The translations under genes and the position numbers were made by a program. 64,000 bases of DNA from Muscardinus avellanarius (taxonomy: Eukaryota > Chordata > Mammalia > Rodentia > Gliridae), in contig OY726565.1 of the NCBI GenBank assembly GCA_963383645.1, forward strand, positions 27,738,966 through 27,802,965, written 5' to 3'. Below the pieces are notes generated by a model. It saw only the letters and a list, made by a program, of their open reading frames with translations, had not been told where the DNA came from and made no database searches. Positions 34,625 through 45,548 of the stretch are shown here, piece after piece (the stretch's first letter is position 1; the number at the start of each line of letters is the position of its first letter).

Positions 34625-34695
34625 AAAAAGTTGTAGATCTCTTGCTTAGCATACTCAAGGTCTAAAGTTCAATACCTAGCACTGAAAAAAAAAAG
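34625..34695 (+). mobile_element. Degenerate ID-like SINE
   Basis: tctcttgcttagcatactca, then gttcaatacctagcactg and an A10 run: eroded ID 3' half. Confidence 0.5.
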
Positions 34696-34755
34696 GAATT
34701 GTGGTAGACTTAATTTTCTTTTTTTTGTTTTGTTCTATTGTTCTTTTGCTAACAG

Positions 34756-34868
34756 CTTACTATTTCCTGGAGTGCGACTAGGAGCTGATAGTCAATTCAG
34801 TGATTTCCTTGATGGATTGGGACCAGCCCAGCTTGTTGGCCGCCAAACCCTTGCCACCCCTGCAATGG
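34756..34868 (+). CDS. RIMS1: RIMS1 coding exon 2 of 5 in window (conserved pre-C2B linker)
   Basis: 113-bp exon, bounded by acceptor ttgctaacag and donor ATGG|GTGAGA. It completes the Asn codon of the previous exon and encodes FPGVRLGADSQFSDFLDGLG followed by PAQLVGRQTLATPAM and the first base of a Gly codon. This block is strongly conserved among long RIMs and directly precedes the C2B domain; gamma-type short RIMs keep it too. Incoming phase needs one base and outgoing phase leaves one base, matching the neighbours. The preceding intron has a T-rich run (ttttctttttttgttttg) near 34720. The following intron, 9.7 kb, is the largest in this part of the gene and is largely repeat-derived. Confidence 0.93.
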
Positions 34869-34995
34869 GTGAGATCATTTTGTTCAGTAAAGTTAATGAT
34901 TCTTGGTTGACAAGATCATTTAAAATGGTGTGATTGTAAGGCAAATTAGAAAAAATCATTTTAGATAAGGGGCTGCTAAGTACAAAAAATAACTA

Positions 34996-35189
34996 TTATC
35001 CAGGTATGGTGGCATGCGCTTGTAATCCCAGTACTTGGGAGGCTCAGATAGGAGGGTCACAGATTCTAGCCAGACTCAGAAACTTAGTGAAACTCTCTGC
35101 AACTTAGTGAGACATTGTTTCAGAATAAAAAATAAAATATGGTGGGTGGTCTATCTCAGAGGTAGAATGCATCTGGGTTCAATATCTAG

Positions 35190-35193
<4 letters not shown>
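34996..35193 (+). mobile_element. Composite B1-dID SINE
   Basis: Sense: ccaggtatggtggcatgcgc to gttcaatatctagtatt; continues into (AC)n. Confidence 0.85.

Positions 35194-35231
<38 letters not shown>
35194..35231. repeat. (AC)n microsatellite at SINE 3' end
   Basis: About 19 AC units directly after the SINE. Confidence 0.95.
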
Positions 35232-35233
<2 letters not shown>

Positions 35234-35629
35234 ACATACATACTACTCTAATTTTTAGTATATTTTCCTTATTTGAGAAATTATTTAAGATAAGTATGAT
35301 TTGCCATAAATATCTGAATTACCATAAAATCCTATCAAGACAGAGAGTCTCCAATAGATATAATGTAGATAAAGGTGGCATTTCACGCATGAAACTGAAA
35401 AGATGGACTATTCAGAAAAAGATGTTGGCATACTGTTTGTGTGAAAAAGTTAGTGAATTGCCTCCCTACTTCACAACTTACAAAAATATAGAATATTTTA
35501 AACTCAATTATAAAAAAGGAAGAGAGAATGGAGAAACTTTAAAGTATTAGAAAACAATGATTTTTGTAATCTTGGAATGGTAAAGAACTTGCAAAGTATC
35601 AAACCAAAGAGAATTACAAACTTCTCCAG

Positions 35630-35850
35630 ATGTAGCATCCCAAATCTGAAAATCCCAAATCTGACATGCCCCAATATCTGAAACTTTGTTCTGACATGAT
35701 GCCACAGTAGGAAAGTGCTATCCCTGACATCATATGACAGGCTGCAGTCAGGATGCAAGTGTGTGTGTGTGCAGATATTTCAAAATCTTAATACATATGA
35801 AATCTGAAACACTGCTGGTCCCAAGCATTTTGTATAAGGGATGTTCTAAC
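35630..35850 (+). repeat. Old interspersed repeat, same family as 29232-29612
   Basis: tctgaaaatcccaaatctga at 35645, tgacatgatgccacagtagg at 35692, tggtcccaagcattttgtat at 35815: the recognised order of an old mammalian repeat. Confidence 0.55.
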
Positions 35851-36101
35851 CGGTACTAGCAGAATGTATCCTAAATTAAGTTTTTTAAAAAGATCATACA
35901 TTGAAAATTATATGTAGCATTTGCAACAAATATTTCCCTGGACTACCTGAGATTTCAGCCTGAAAGGACCATTAGCATAGCCTGCAAAATGGATGCAAAT
36001 AGATTAACAGAAAAAATAAAGTGTCATAGAATTTTGTAACACTAAGGATTTTCCTAAGAGAAAGCTTAATTCTGCACAAAACGACTAAAAATCAGATTAT
36101 G

Positions 36102-36177
36102 AGCTGAGATGTAGCTCAGCGGAAAAGCACTTGCTTTGCAAGTACAATGCCCTGGGTTTGATCCCCAGTACAAAAAA
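36102..36177 (+). mobile_element. Standalone ID-type SINE (tRNA-derived)
   Basis: gagatgtagctcagcggaaa, gcacttgctttgcaagtaca, gggtttgatccccagtac: a well-kept tRNA-like A-box and B-box (ggtttgatccc) with A-rich end. Confidence 0.85.
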
Positions 36178-37100
36178 GACTAAAATTAGATTCATATTAA
36201 ACTAGAATCCATAAAACTATTAGGCATTACCTTTGAATTTCTGAGCAACAACTGATTTTTACCCTAGAGAATAATAGCCAGCCAAATTATCAAATAAGTT
36301 TGAGACTCTTTATACTAATGACAGTCTTATACTTGGACAAGCAAGGTCTTAAATTATTTTCTTTGTATCCAGCACCATTCAGAAAACTACTGGGGGATTC
36401 ACTTCAACAAAAATGACATAAATGAAATTTTAAATTGTGAACCAAAAAAAAAAAAAGAAGAGATCCAATAAATAAATGCTTCTTACAGGAGGGAGAAGCT
36501 TATGGGATATCCAGCATAATAGTGCAAGAAGTAATGATAGCAATTGTAGCAATATTTGAATCCAATTGGTGCAAATCATACCATTGCATAGTTCACAAGG
36601 TAAAATCTGTAGGGGACCTAATGTGTTTGGCTTGTATCAAAGAAGTAAACAATAAGGAGAGGATAAGGGTTTGGATCAATGATTTGCTCATAAAAATGTG
36701 AACAAATGCCTTTCTAAAACACTTATTAAGTATAGGGAAAAGGAAGGTCTGTCCAAGAAATGAGAAGTAACCTTAGTATTGCAGTTCATACAGCTATAAA
36801 TAAGCTTATATAATCATAATACTGATGTGACTATGGGGAGAACCTGGATGATGAATTGTATGATGGGGTGGAGGGCAGTAAAAAAGATTAAAATTGGAAT
36901 TCTATAATCTCTAAAACTGAAAAAAAAGAAAAAATACTTTAAGTATAGTGTCAAGAAGCAGTGAAGAAAATGCCAAAAATGAAAAACAATCAGATAAAAA
37001 TATTGAAAATTTTGAAAGCAGTGACTTCTGGAAGGAGAGAAGTGAAGAGAGGCAGTAGGCATCAGTTTATTCCATTGTTTATTTTAATGATGGACCTTCT
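36178..37100. other. RIMS1 intron, A-rich, possibly ancient L1
   Basis: Purine-rich composition typical of decayed L1 sense strand; not aligned to a specific part. Confidence 0.35.
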
Positions 37101-37101
37101 T

Positions 37102-37282
37102 TGTGGTACTGGGGATTGAATTGGGGCTGGGGCTCTACCTCAAAACTATACCCCCAGCCCTATTTTATTTTTTATTTTGAGACAGGGTCTCACTAAGTTG
37201 CTAAAATTGGCCTTAAAATTGTGATCTGCCTGTCACAACCTTCCTGTACTGGGATTACAGCCATGAGCTACCATTCCTGGCC
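37102..37282 (-). mobile_element. Composite B1-dID SINE
   Basis: Antisense: ttgtggtactggggattgaa to gagctaccattcctggcct. Confidence 0.82.
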
Positions 37283-37613
37283 TAATGACAGATCTTAACA
37301 GTTTGGCCCTTTAAACTCTATGCATGTGTGATTAATAGAATCTTAAAAATATTAAGAGGAAAAAATGAGATCTCTAGGAGCTGAAATCTAAAACAGAATT
37401 ATGAAACTGATAAAAGTGTATAATAGTGAAGTGGGTCAAATGATTTGGCAAATAAAGAGCATTCACATCAAGTGAAGATGGTTCAAATATACATAACTTA
37501 GAAATAATTACATATTGCATTTTCAGAGATGAAATATATGTAATACAGAGAAAAAAGGACAGACAAGGAGGCTATTAAACAAAAATAAACATAGTTTTTA
37601 AAAATAAATGGGA

Positions 37614-37820
37614 GAGCCAGGCGTAGTGGCACACGATTGTAATCCCAGAATTTGGGAGGCCGAAACAGGAGGATCCAGGTTCACGGACAGCCTCAGCTAC
37701 CTAGTGAGGCCCTTTGCAACTCAGTGAGACCCTGTTTCAAAATATAGAGAATAAAAAATAGGGCTGGGGGTATAGCTCAGAGGTAGGATGCTCCTGAGTT
37801 CCATCCCCAGTACCCAAATA
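37614..37820 (+). mobile_element. Composite B1-dID SINE, type 1
   Basis: Sense: gagccaggcgtagtggcaca to gttccatccccagtaccc plus (AAAT)n tail. Confidence 0.87.
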
Positions 37821-38479
37821 AACAAATAAATAGGATAATGAAAATAAGATTCAGATTTAGAACTCAGTTCCTGAGCTAAACAGTACACTGTTGAAGAAGG
37901 CTGTAGATAGAATTAATGAGATTCAAGGAAGACCAGAGAGACTCACCACAAACATGCCTGTCCAAAATTTTATTGTCAAATAAAACTTTGAGATAAAGGA
38001 AGAATAAATGAAAAAGTTCAAACTTAGGCTAAGAGGAGACTACAGAGAAAATAGACAATTTTTCAAAATAAAAAAATAATAGTAGTCAAACCACTTAAGT
38101 AAAACATGAAATTTGAGAGACTGAAAGCACATACTGAGTGGTGGTAAACTAAACAATACATACAAAACAATGAAGAGGTACTTATTAAACAAGTTTTAGG
38201 GCCTCATCTCAAGTTATGAGGAAGAAAAAGAAAATTGCCTAGTAAAGAAAGACAGTAAACCATCAGCTCTTATTATTGAGCAATGCAAAAAAAAAAAAAA
38301 AAGATTTAAAAAGAAATGATTCTCAAACTGCTATAGAAGAGTACCAACCTAAAATTCTATTTTAAGACAAACTTATTCAAGAGTAAAAATGGAATAGAGA
38401 CATACGGGAAGACTCGGTGTTTACTGCTCTTAACTGAAAGATGTAGTTCAGCAAGAAGAAATTAAAAGAATGGAATACA
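37821..38479 (+). mobile_element. Ancient L1 fragment (L1M/HAL1-like)
   Basis: A-rich sense strand with the phrases taaaattctattttaagaca and aaatggaatagagacatacg, recalling the conserved end of old L1 elements ('ctatccttcaa...ggtgaaataaagac'). Decayed, no open reading frame. Confidence 0.5.
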
Positions 38480-38664
38480 ACTGGCTTTAGTGACACACAT
38501 CCGTGATCTCAGCACTTGGGAGAATGAGCGAGGAGGGCAGCAGGTTCCAGGCCAGCCTTAGCAACCTTGTGAGATCGCCTCAAGATAAAAAGTAAAATGG
38601 GCTGGGGTTGTAGCTGAGAGGTAGGAGGATATTTCTGGGTTTAATCCCTGGTACCCTGCCCCCC
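38480..38664 (+). mobile_element. Composite B1-dID SINE, diverged
   Basis: Sense: gtgatctcagcacttgggag at 38503 to gtttaatccctggtaccctg. Confidence 0.8.
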
Positions 38665-38876
38665 CAGAAGAAAAGAATACAAGGAGCAATGATAAGGATA
38701 TGGAAGGAATTTGGTCAGTCGATTTAAGTAATTAATAACTGTCTTTACTTAACAACCTCCAAGGTTTTGAGTGTATGTTAATAAAAAGTCAGGGAAAAGT
38801 AATATAAGACAAGCTAAAAAAAAATAAAAAAAATAAAGAACTTACACACTTATAAAAAAAAAAAAATCTAGTGAGA

Positions 38877-39082
38877 AGCCGGGCGTGGTGGCGCACACTT
38901 GTAATCCCAGCATTTAGGAGGCTGAGACCAGGGGATCGCGGTTCACGGACAGCCTCAGCTACTTAGTGAGGCCCTCTGCAACTCAGTGAGACCCGGTTTC
39001 AAAATAAAGAATAAAAAATAGGGCAGGGGGTGTAGCTTGGAAGTCGAATGCCCCTGGGTTCCATCCCCAGACACCCCCACAC
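38877..39082 (+). mobile_element. Composite B1-dID SINE, type 1, with 18-bp TSD
   Basis: Sense: agccgggcgtggtggcgcac to ccatccccagacacccccac. Flanked by aaaaaaaatctagtgaga at 38859-38876 and 39083-39100, a perfect duplication. Confidence 0.92.
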
Positions 39083-39100
39083 AAAAAAAATCTAGTGAGA

Positions 39101-40000
39101 GTTTAGGAGTTCTTAAAGATCTTATCTCATTTGAGAGTAAGTAAGAACACTAATTTTAGATTTTGGTAAAAATATAAAAATGAGATTCCACATGTTAAAT
39201 ATTTAACAGCCTCTCAAATAATATTAATAATGTATTTAAATTCTATACTAGTAAAGAGATAGACAAAATAAATTTCTACTTATACAACAAGATATAAATA
39301 AGCAAGAGGAAAACATTTTAAAAAGATAATAAGATGACAAAACTAAATCTTCTTCTAAATGTAATCACAATATATGAAATAGGTTATTTTCAACCATAAA
39401 AGGCTTAAATGATACTGAAGAAACAACGAACAGCTGTATGTTACAATTTGCCAGCTACAAATATAAACTTAAGAATGTATACAATAAAGAGCTTGGAAAA
39501 AAAGATTATGGGGAATTTGGTTACACCAGTGGTGAGGTAGATCATTCATACCAACCCCCTACTGAAAATAGCTTAATGTCTGATTGAAGGCCAGGTGGCC
39601 GGGAAAGATGGGTGCCCTGGTGATGAGCCTCATGTACGTTCACAGCTACGCTTCCAGTGTAGGGATTGTCTGTTTCTGTTTTCTGCAGAACAACTGAGAA
39701 GCTGAGCATATCTTTTTTTTTTTTCTTATGAGAGCTGGTAGGTCATGTGTTTGAGTTAGTTTGCTGATCTGTCCTTTTTCTTGACTAAGATCTCTACTGT
39801 GAAATATTCACAGTAAGCTAAAAGTAGATGGGGCTGTGTAGGAGCCAGGGCTTTGATCACCTAGGTCCTTGATACTGGGTAAAGTGATCTGAAACTCAGA
39901 CGCCTCACATACATTCACAAACATCAAAGTCAATACAATTTTTGGACATTTAGCACAAATAACCAGGCACATAACAAAGGAAGAAATATTTTAATAAAGA
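39101..40000. other. RIMS1 intron, A-rich, probable decayed L1
   Basis: Purine-rich, no identifiable exon; a SINE tail fragment (gccactgggctccatttcca) follows at 40007. Confidence 0.35.
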
Positions 40001-40089
40001 AGCAAATGCCACTGGGCTCCATTTCCAGACCCGCCAAAATAAAAAATATATAAAAAAAGAAACAACATACATAGAAACAAACCTTAAGT

Positions 40090-40440
40090 GACCCAACATA
40101 TTGGAGCTAAATATTTAGACTAAAAAAAATTATATTTAAAATTTCAAAGAACTAAAAACACCAAGATTGAGAATTACACTAGAAAGTGAAAATCACTAAA
40201 AGAACACAGTAAAAACTCTAGAATTGAAAAAACAACTAAATATAAGAATTGAATAGATGAATTACAAGTAGATTAGGCAGAACTGGGGAGAAAACTAACC
40301 AGAAGACAAGCTGTAAGAAAGTATCCAAAATTAATCAGGGATGCAGAAGAATGGAGAATATGAATGAGAAATTAAGTGAGAGGGAGGAAGAAATGAGATC
40401 AAATATATGAATCACTAGTGTTCTACACAAGAAAAATACA
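40090..40440 (+). mobile_element. Ancient L1 ORF1-region fragment (L1M/HAL1-like)
   Basis: tagattaggcagaactgggg, aagtatccaaaattaatcag and ggagaatatgaatgagaaat follow the order of the coiled-coil-end/ORF1 region of old L1 and HAL1 elements. Frame is destroyed. Confidence 0.5.
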
Positions 40441-40470
40441 AGAACGAGGCACATTTAAAAATTAAATAAT

Positions 40471-40672
40471 TGCCAGGCGTGGTGGTGCACACTTGTAAAC
40501 CCAGCATTCAGGAGGCAGAGACCAGATGATCGCAGTTCACGGGCAGCCTCAGCTACTTAGGGAGGCCCTCCACAACTCAGTGAGACCCTGTTTCAAAAAT
40601 AAAAAGACATCAAAATAGGGCTAGGAGTGTAGCTCAGAGGTAGAATGCCCCTGGGTTCCATTCCTGGTATTG
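40471..40672 (+). mobile_element. Composite B1-dID SINE, type 1
   Basis: Sense: tgccaggcgtggtggtgcac to gttccattcctggtattg. Confidence 0.86.
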
Positions 40673-40741
40673 GGGGGTGGGATAATTGAGTTTTTTCCCA
40701 ATTGAAAACAAACATCAAGCATGCTTTCAAAAGTTCGTATA

Positions 40742-40945
40742 AAGCCAGGCATTGGTGGCACATACCAATAAATCCCAGTACTTTGGAGCCTGAGACAGGA
40801 GGACCTCAGTTTCGTGGCCAGCCTCAGCAACTTAGCAAGGCCCTCTGCAACTTAGCGAGACTCTGTTTCAAAAATGTAAAATAAAATAGGTCTAGGGGTG
40901 TAGCTTGGAGGTATAATACCTCTATGTTCAATCCGCAGTACCATA
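40742..40945 (+). mobile_element. Composite B1-dID SINE
   Basis: Sense: agccaggcattggtggcaca to tgttcaatccgcagtaccat. Confidence 0.85.
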
Positions 40946-40973
40946 CTCCCCCACAAAAAAATACCTATGAATG

Positions 40974-41180
40974 CTGGGCATGGTGGCGCACGCTTGTAAT
41001 CCCCTCACTTGGGAGGCGGAGACAGGAGGATCGCGCTGGTTCGGAGCCAGCCTCACTGGCTTAAGAGACTCTGTTTCCACATAAAAATGTTAAAAAATAG
41101 GTCTGGGAGTGTAGCCCATGGGAGTGTATACCGGAGGTAGAAGGGCTTCCAGGAACGCCAGTACCACAAAAAAAATAAAA
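40974..41180 (+). mobile_element. Composite SINE, type 2
   Basis: Sense: gctgggcatggtggcgcacg, junction cctcactggcttaagagact, and an internal near-duplication gggagtgtagcccatgggag. Ends agtaccac plus A-tail; ctatgaat repeats on both sides. Confidence 0.87.
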
Positions 41181-41229
41181 AAAAAAACTATGAATCACAG
41201 ACAGAAAACCCAGCTATATCACAACCAAA

Positions 41230-41755
41230 TTGGTTTTCCCCACACAGATAACTGCTTTAATATTTGTAAGACAAATTAACCCAGTAAGCCTCAAGTTTTT
41301 AAAATGTGTGACTATTTCAATAAAATTGAGGCAAGTGTATTAAAAATAGGCTGGAAATCATAATCTAGAGCTGCTATATATTATTATATTAATATTGTTA
41401 TAATTGTGTTCCTATTTTTACTATATAATTCTATTATATACTATATTTAGGTTTATATAGGTGTTCCACATTGGAAACATGGGACAAAATGAGCTTTAAT
41501 ATAATTTACCAGATTAACCTAATAAAGAATAAAAATGACCATCTTAATAATGTAAAAGTATCATTTTATAAAATTCAGTATTTGTTGATAATTTAAAAAA
41601 CTCTTTGCAAACTAAGAATAAAATAAGAACTTATTTAGCCCAATAGAGTTCTTATAAACATGTATTTGTATGTGCATATATACACACAAATTGGAGAAAA
41701 AATAAATTTAAAATTTTCAATACAGAGACAAATGCTTTCAGAAATATACATCCTC
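41230..41755. other. RIMS1 intron, AT-rich
   Basis: TA-rich stretch at 41380-41460, nothing else recognised. Confidence 0.4.
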
Positions 41756-41756
41756 T

Positions 41757-41955
41757 CCATGTGTGGTGGCACACACTTGTAATCCCAGCACTTGGGAGGC
41801 TGAGAAAGGAGGATTGAAGCTTTGTGGCCAACCTCAGCTACTTAGTGAGGCCCTCTGCAACTTAGTGAGACCCTGTTTCAAAATAAAGAATTAAAAAATA
41901 GGGCTGGGGGTGTTGCTCTGAGGTAAAATGCCCCTGGGTTCAATTCGCAGTACTG
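41757..41955 (+). mobile_element. Composite B1-dID SINE, type 1
   Basis: Sense: tccatgtgtggtggcacaca to gttcaattcgcagtactg, followed by (GT)n at 41959-41981. Confidence 0.87.
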
Positions 41956-42049
41956 TGAAAGTGTGTGTGTGTGTGTGTGTTTATCCTCATGCACTGCTAT
42001 TAGAAGTTTAATATCAAGATAATATAGCAGTCTTTTGTAAAAATGAAAA

Positions 42050-42345
42050 GGCATTGTACTGTGACCCATTGGTACCATTTCTACTTATATAATCTCATAA
42101 CACTCCTTGTAGCACTCATTAACACAGCCCAGGTAGGGAAAGACCCCCAATTGGAGATTTGATGAATAAAAAATGGCATAGTCACAATAATAGAATATCA
42201 TATAGATATTAAAAGGAAAGTGCTAGATCGCTATACTTCAACGTGGATGGTTACTGAAGAAATGTCCAGTTAAGAAAGAGAGTTGCCAGGATACTTGGGA
42301 CGTACAATTATTTTAAAAATAGAGCCTGCCAAAAATAATTTAAGT
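42050..42345 (+). mobile_element. Ancient L1 3'-ORF2 fragment
   Basis: acagcccaggtagggaaaga, tgatgaataaaaaatggcat and atatcatatagatattaaaa correspond to the conserved 'cacaatggaatattatgcagcc' area of old L1 elements. Confidence 0.5.
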
Positions 42346-42487
42346 TGAAATAGAAGGGAGAGAAAACCTGGCTAGAAGCATCACCATTAGTATGTAGTAA
42401 CATTCTACCCACTGAAACTTGGGAAGAATAGGGCCAGGTGATTTCACAGGTGAGTTCTAACAAGTACTAATTCAAGAGACATGAAAA

Positions 42488-42562
42488 GTTTTGTGGGGGT
42501 TGAGGGCGTGTTGGGCAGTGAACCCAGGGTACCCCATCCCTGAGCTACATCCTCAGCACCCC
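42488..42562 (-). mobile_element. ID-type SINE fragment
   Basis: agtgaacccagggtacccca and tgagctacatcctcagcacc: antisense ID 3' half. Confidence 0.55.
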
Positions 42563-42567
42563 CCCTT

Positions 42568-42760
42568 GTGTTTTTTGTGGTACTGGGGATTGAACCGGGG
42601 CACTGTACCACTGAGCTTAATTCACCCTCGGCCTTTTTTTATTTCTTATTTTGTAACAGGGTCTCACTAAGTTGCCTAGACAGGCTTCAAACTTGCGATT
42701 CTACTGTCTCATTCTCCCAAGTGCCGGAATTACAGGTGTGCACCACCACACCCACCTGAG
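42568..42760 (-). mobile_element. Composite B1-dID SINE
   Basis: Antisense: tgtggtactggggattgaac to gcaccaccacacccacct. Confidence 0.83.
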
Positions 42761-42999
42761 ATATGAACATTCTAAAACAAACATTCCAAAGAAACAAAAA
42801 GGAAGGACCTCTCTCTAACTCATCCTACTTGTTAATTTTATATATTATACTATACACAGGCTACATAAATATTTGCTTCCCTAATAATCAAAGCAGTGCA
42901 AACCAATGTAACTGTTAAACCATTAGGTTGGCATGAAGTAGACATATTTGTAATACCAATATTAGTACACATGGGTAATGAGGAGACAAATACCTTTAG

Positions 43000-43320
43000 T
43001 GATAGTAGTAAAATAATATGTCCTTTTTAAAGAATAGTTGACAATGTGCACAGAATATTTGAATGCCCATACAATTAGATCCATAGCTTAAAATCTGGGA
43101 ATTTAATGTTCAAGAAATAATTGACCAAGCATGCAAAAATTTATATAAGACCATTTATTATACTGTTTTCATAATCATGTAAAAAAAAACTATATTTCCT
43201 TCAACAGGAATCTGTTTAAACAGGTAAATACATGTCCATTCAGTGGCGTATGTAGTCAATAAAATGACATAGTCATGATAGAAGATCATATATGGATGAC
43301 AAGATAATAGAAAAATGTAT
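43000..43320 (+). mobile_element. Ancient L1 3'-ORF2 fragment
   Basis: aatctgggaatttaatgttc, aagaaataattgaccaagca, tttatataagaccatttatt and aaataaatac-like phrases follow the old L1 order through the end of ORF2. Decayed. Confidence 0.55.
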
Positions 43321-43569
43321 TCATGAGATTTCTAGATATTCATTAAAACATCAATTGAAGCTCCTCTAGATAACAGAATTATAGGTAATTATGCTCTCAT
43401 TAGTAAGTAAATATAATGGCTAACATAAGAGCAAGTGTCTTACTAAAGTACAAGAATTACATAAATACTTCAGTATTGTAGTTAATGATTTTTCAACTAA
43501 TTTGTGGATCTCTTAAGATGGATCAGTACCAGAAAGAAAAAAAAGGAGAAACATAAAAATTTGGCTTGT

Positions 43570-43743
43570 AAGCAGGGTTCGGTGGTGCATGCTTGTAATC
43601 CCAGTACTTGGGAAGCTGAGACAGGAGGATCACAAGTTCATGGCCAGGCTCAGCTACTTAGTGAAGCACTCCACAATTTTCTAAGAGCCTATCTCAAAAT
43701 AAAAAAAAAGCCTAGAGATAGACTGCCCTTGGGTTCCATACCC

Positions 43744-43746
<3 letters not shown>
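43570..43746 (+). mobile_element. Composite B1-dID SINE
   Basis: Sense: agcagggttcggtggtgcat to gttccatacccgtaac; continues into (AC)n. Confidence 0.84.

Positions 43747-43792
<46 letters not shown>
43747..43792. repeat. (AC)n microsatellite at SINE 3' end
   Basis: About 23 AC units. Confidence 0.95.
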
Positions 43793-43795
<3 letters not shown>

Positions 43796-43865
43796 GTTTG
43801 CAAACCAGAAAAGACAGTGGACTGGAGGATCCTAAACATTAATATTTCATTCATATCATAAAGAT

Positions 43866-44041
43866 AGCCAGGCATGGTGGCCCACATCTACAATTCCAAT
43901 ACTTGAGAGGCTGAGACAGGAGAATTACAGGTTCCAGACCAACCCCAGCTGTTTAGAAATAAATAAATAAATAAATAAATAAATAGGACTGGGGGGTGTT
44001 ACTTGGAGGGATAATGCCTCTGGGTTTAATCTCCAGTAAAC
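43866..44041 (+). mobile_element. Composite B1-dID SINE with (AAAT)n linker
   Basis: Sense: agccaggcatggtggcccac; the linker has expanded to (AAAT)n at 43959-43985; ends gtttaatctccagtaaacag. Confidence 0.84.
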
Positions 44042-44076
44042 AGACAAAACCTCATGAAGATAATAATGTGGAGTCT

Positions 44077-44435
44077 AATTATGCTAAGCAAGATTAGTCA
44101 GTCACAAAAAGTAAGAAATCAGATGCTTTCCCTAATATGTGAGAGTTAGGGAGAAATGGGTCACAGGAGGAACTCTAGATGAAAAAGGAAATCCTATAGA
44201 GGAGCAAACAAGGGGATGGGAGGGAGGAAGAAGGAAATTCTCTAAAATACACAATGTACTTAAACGTATCGAAGTAAACCACTAAGCCAAGCAAGGGAAG
44301 GAGGGACGGGGAGGGAATGGGGTGGGAATTGGGTAGGGGTTAAATCAGTGATGTATACATGTATGTACACACAAGTTTTTTTTTTTACCCCAATATTATG
44401 TATGAATATAATTCACCAATAAAAATTTAAAAAAA
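44077..44435 (+). mobile_element. L1 3' end, 5'-truncated, with perfect 17-bp TSD
   Basis: Sense L1 3' UTR: attatgctaagcaagattag, gggatgggagggaggaagaa, tgaatataattcaccaataa, A-tail. Target site ataataatgtggagtct occurs at 44060-44076 and 44436-44452 without mismatch, so the insertion is fairly recent. It ends 77 bp before the RIMS1 C2B exon at 44530. Confidence 0.9.
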
Positions 44436-44529
44436 ATAATAATGTGGAGTCTGTTATCAGCCTCTGTTTTTTTTTCAACTGTTCATATTTGCAAAGAAGC
44501 TAAGATGTCTCTCTTTGCCTCACTTGCAG

Positions 44530-44631
44530 GTGACATACAGATCGGAATGGAAGATAAGAAGGGACAATTAGAAGTTGAAGTTATTCGAGCTCGAAGCCTG
44601 ACGCAAAAGCCTGGTTCCAAGTCGACACCTG
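44530..44631 (+). CDS. RIMS1: RIMS1 coding exon 3 of 5 in window (start of C2B domain)
   Basis: 102-bp exon with acceptor cctcacttgcag and donor CCTG|GTAAGG. It encodes GDIQIGMEDKKGQLEVEVI followed by RARSLTQKPGSKSTP: the first beta strands of the C2B domain, including the GQLEVEVIRAR strand typical of C2 folds. The RIM C2B domain lacks the full set of calcium-binding aspartates and acts independently of calcium, binding PI(4,5)P2 and liprin-alpha (family knowledge). A 5'-truncated L1 insertion with a target-site duplication ends 77 bp before this exon, so the branch point and polypyrimidine tract lie in the short interval that remains. A pyrimidine tract (ctgtttttttttcaactg) at about 44463-44480 and a second one just before the acceptor are visible. 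Confidence 0.94.
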
Positions 44632-45204
44632 GTAAGGGGAAGAGTCACTGAGTCTGGTCATGTGGATATTAACAGGCAAAAACTTGAGACTTTTGCTGCA
44701 TTTAAACTTACATCCTTGGCTTTGCACTACCTAATTATTAAGGCAGCTTTTTCTATGAGATCTGATTCTATGAAAATGGACCTAGATTTTCATCACAGAA
44801 TTATTCTGTTAGAAGACATTAATAAGTATTGTAATAATTTTTAAAGTTTAATTACAATTGTTTCTTAGCTCAGTCAGTTATTTTCTTTCTGTCCATTTGC
44901 AAATGCAAAAAAAAAAAAAAGTTAATCATCAAGATACAAGCCAGCATTTAACGCTGGCCATAAGACAAGTAGCCCAGTTCTTAGATAACTTTGTATACTT
45001 GTACTAGAAATGAGAAAAATGGCAAAAGTGGTATTATGGAGACTTTAAGGAATATAACTATAGAGCAATGCAAGCTTAAAAGTATTTAAATAGTTGTTGG
45101 GAAACTTTCAATAAACAGCTCTCATTCTCTGATAAAGCATTCTCTAGGGAAAATCAAGTGAATTCAAGGACTGATTTCTCATATTTTAATATGTCTTTGT
45201 TTAG
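44632..45204. other. RIMS1 intron (573 bp), no insertions
   Basis: Compact intron without recognisable mobile elements; A14 run at 44907-44921. Confidence 0.6.
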
Positions 45205-45344
45205 CTCCATATGTCAAAGTTTATCTTTTGGAAAATGGGGCCTGTATAGCCAAGAAAAAGACGAGAATTGCACGGAAAACCCTTGATCCTTTGTATCAGC
45301 AGTCCTTGGTTTTTGATGAAAGTCCACAGGGTAAAGTTCTTCAG
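45205..45344 (+). CDS. RIMS1: RIMS1 coding exon 4 of 5 in window (C2B core)
   Basis: 140-bp exon, acceptor tttgtttag and donor CAG|GTCAGT. It completes an Ala codon and encodes PYVKVYLLENGACIAKKKTR, then IARKTLDPLYQQSLVFDESP and QGKVLQ. PYVKVYLL is the canonical second C2 strand, and the lysine/arginine-rich stretch (KKKTRIARK) is the polybasic patch expected to contact acidic phospholipids. DPLYQQ is the usual C2 signature 'NPxWNE/F' equivalent. The exon ends in phase 0. The donor is weaker than consensus (GTCAGT), but it is followed directly by intron sequence with stop codons. An antisense composite SINE starts about 205 bp into the following intron. Confidence 0.94.
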
Positions 45345-45548
45345 GTCAGTAATAGTGTTTGACTTTCTGCATTGGAATGCCCATGTTATCCATACATTGA
45401 AGGGGTGGTCAAACATGTATTCAAAAACAGTATTATATCTTTTTGAGTAGAAAAAATAACTACAAGTAGTTAACAGTGCAATAACATATAATAGTAATAA
45501 CTTCTGGTGATCTAATGGAAAGGAATTTTTTTTTTTTATTCTGATCTT

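Noticed and set aside
35035..35550. Open frame of about 171 codons after exon 2
   Set aside because: Starts in a SINE, crosses an (AC)n microsatellite and ends in AT-rich intron; not a gene.
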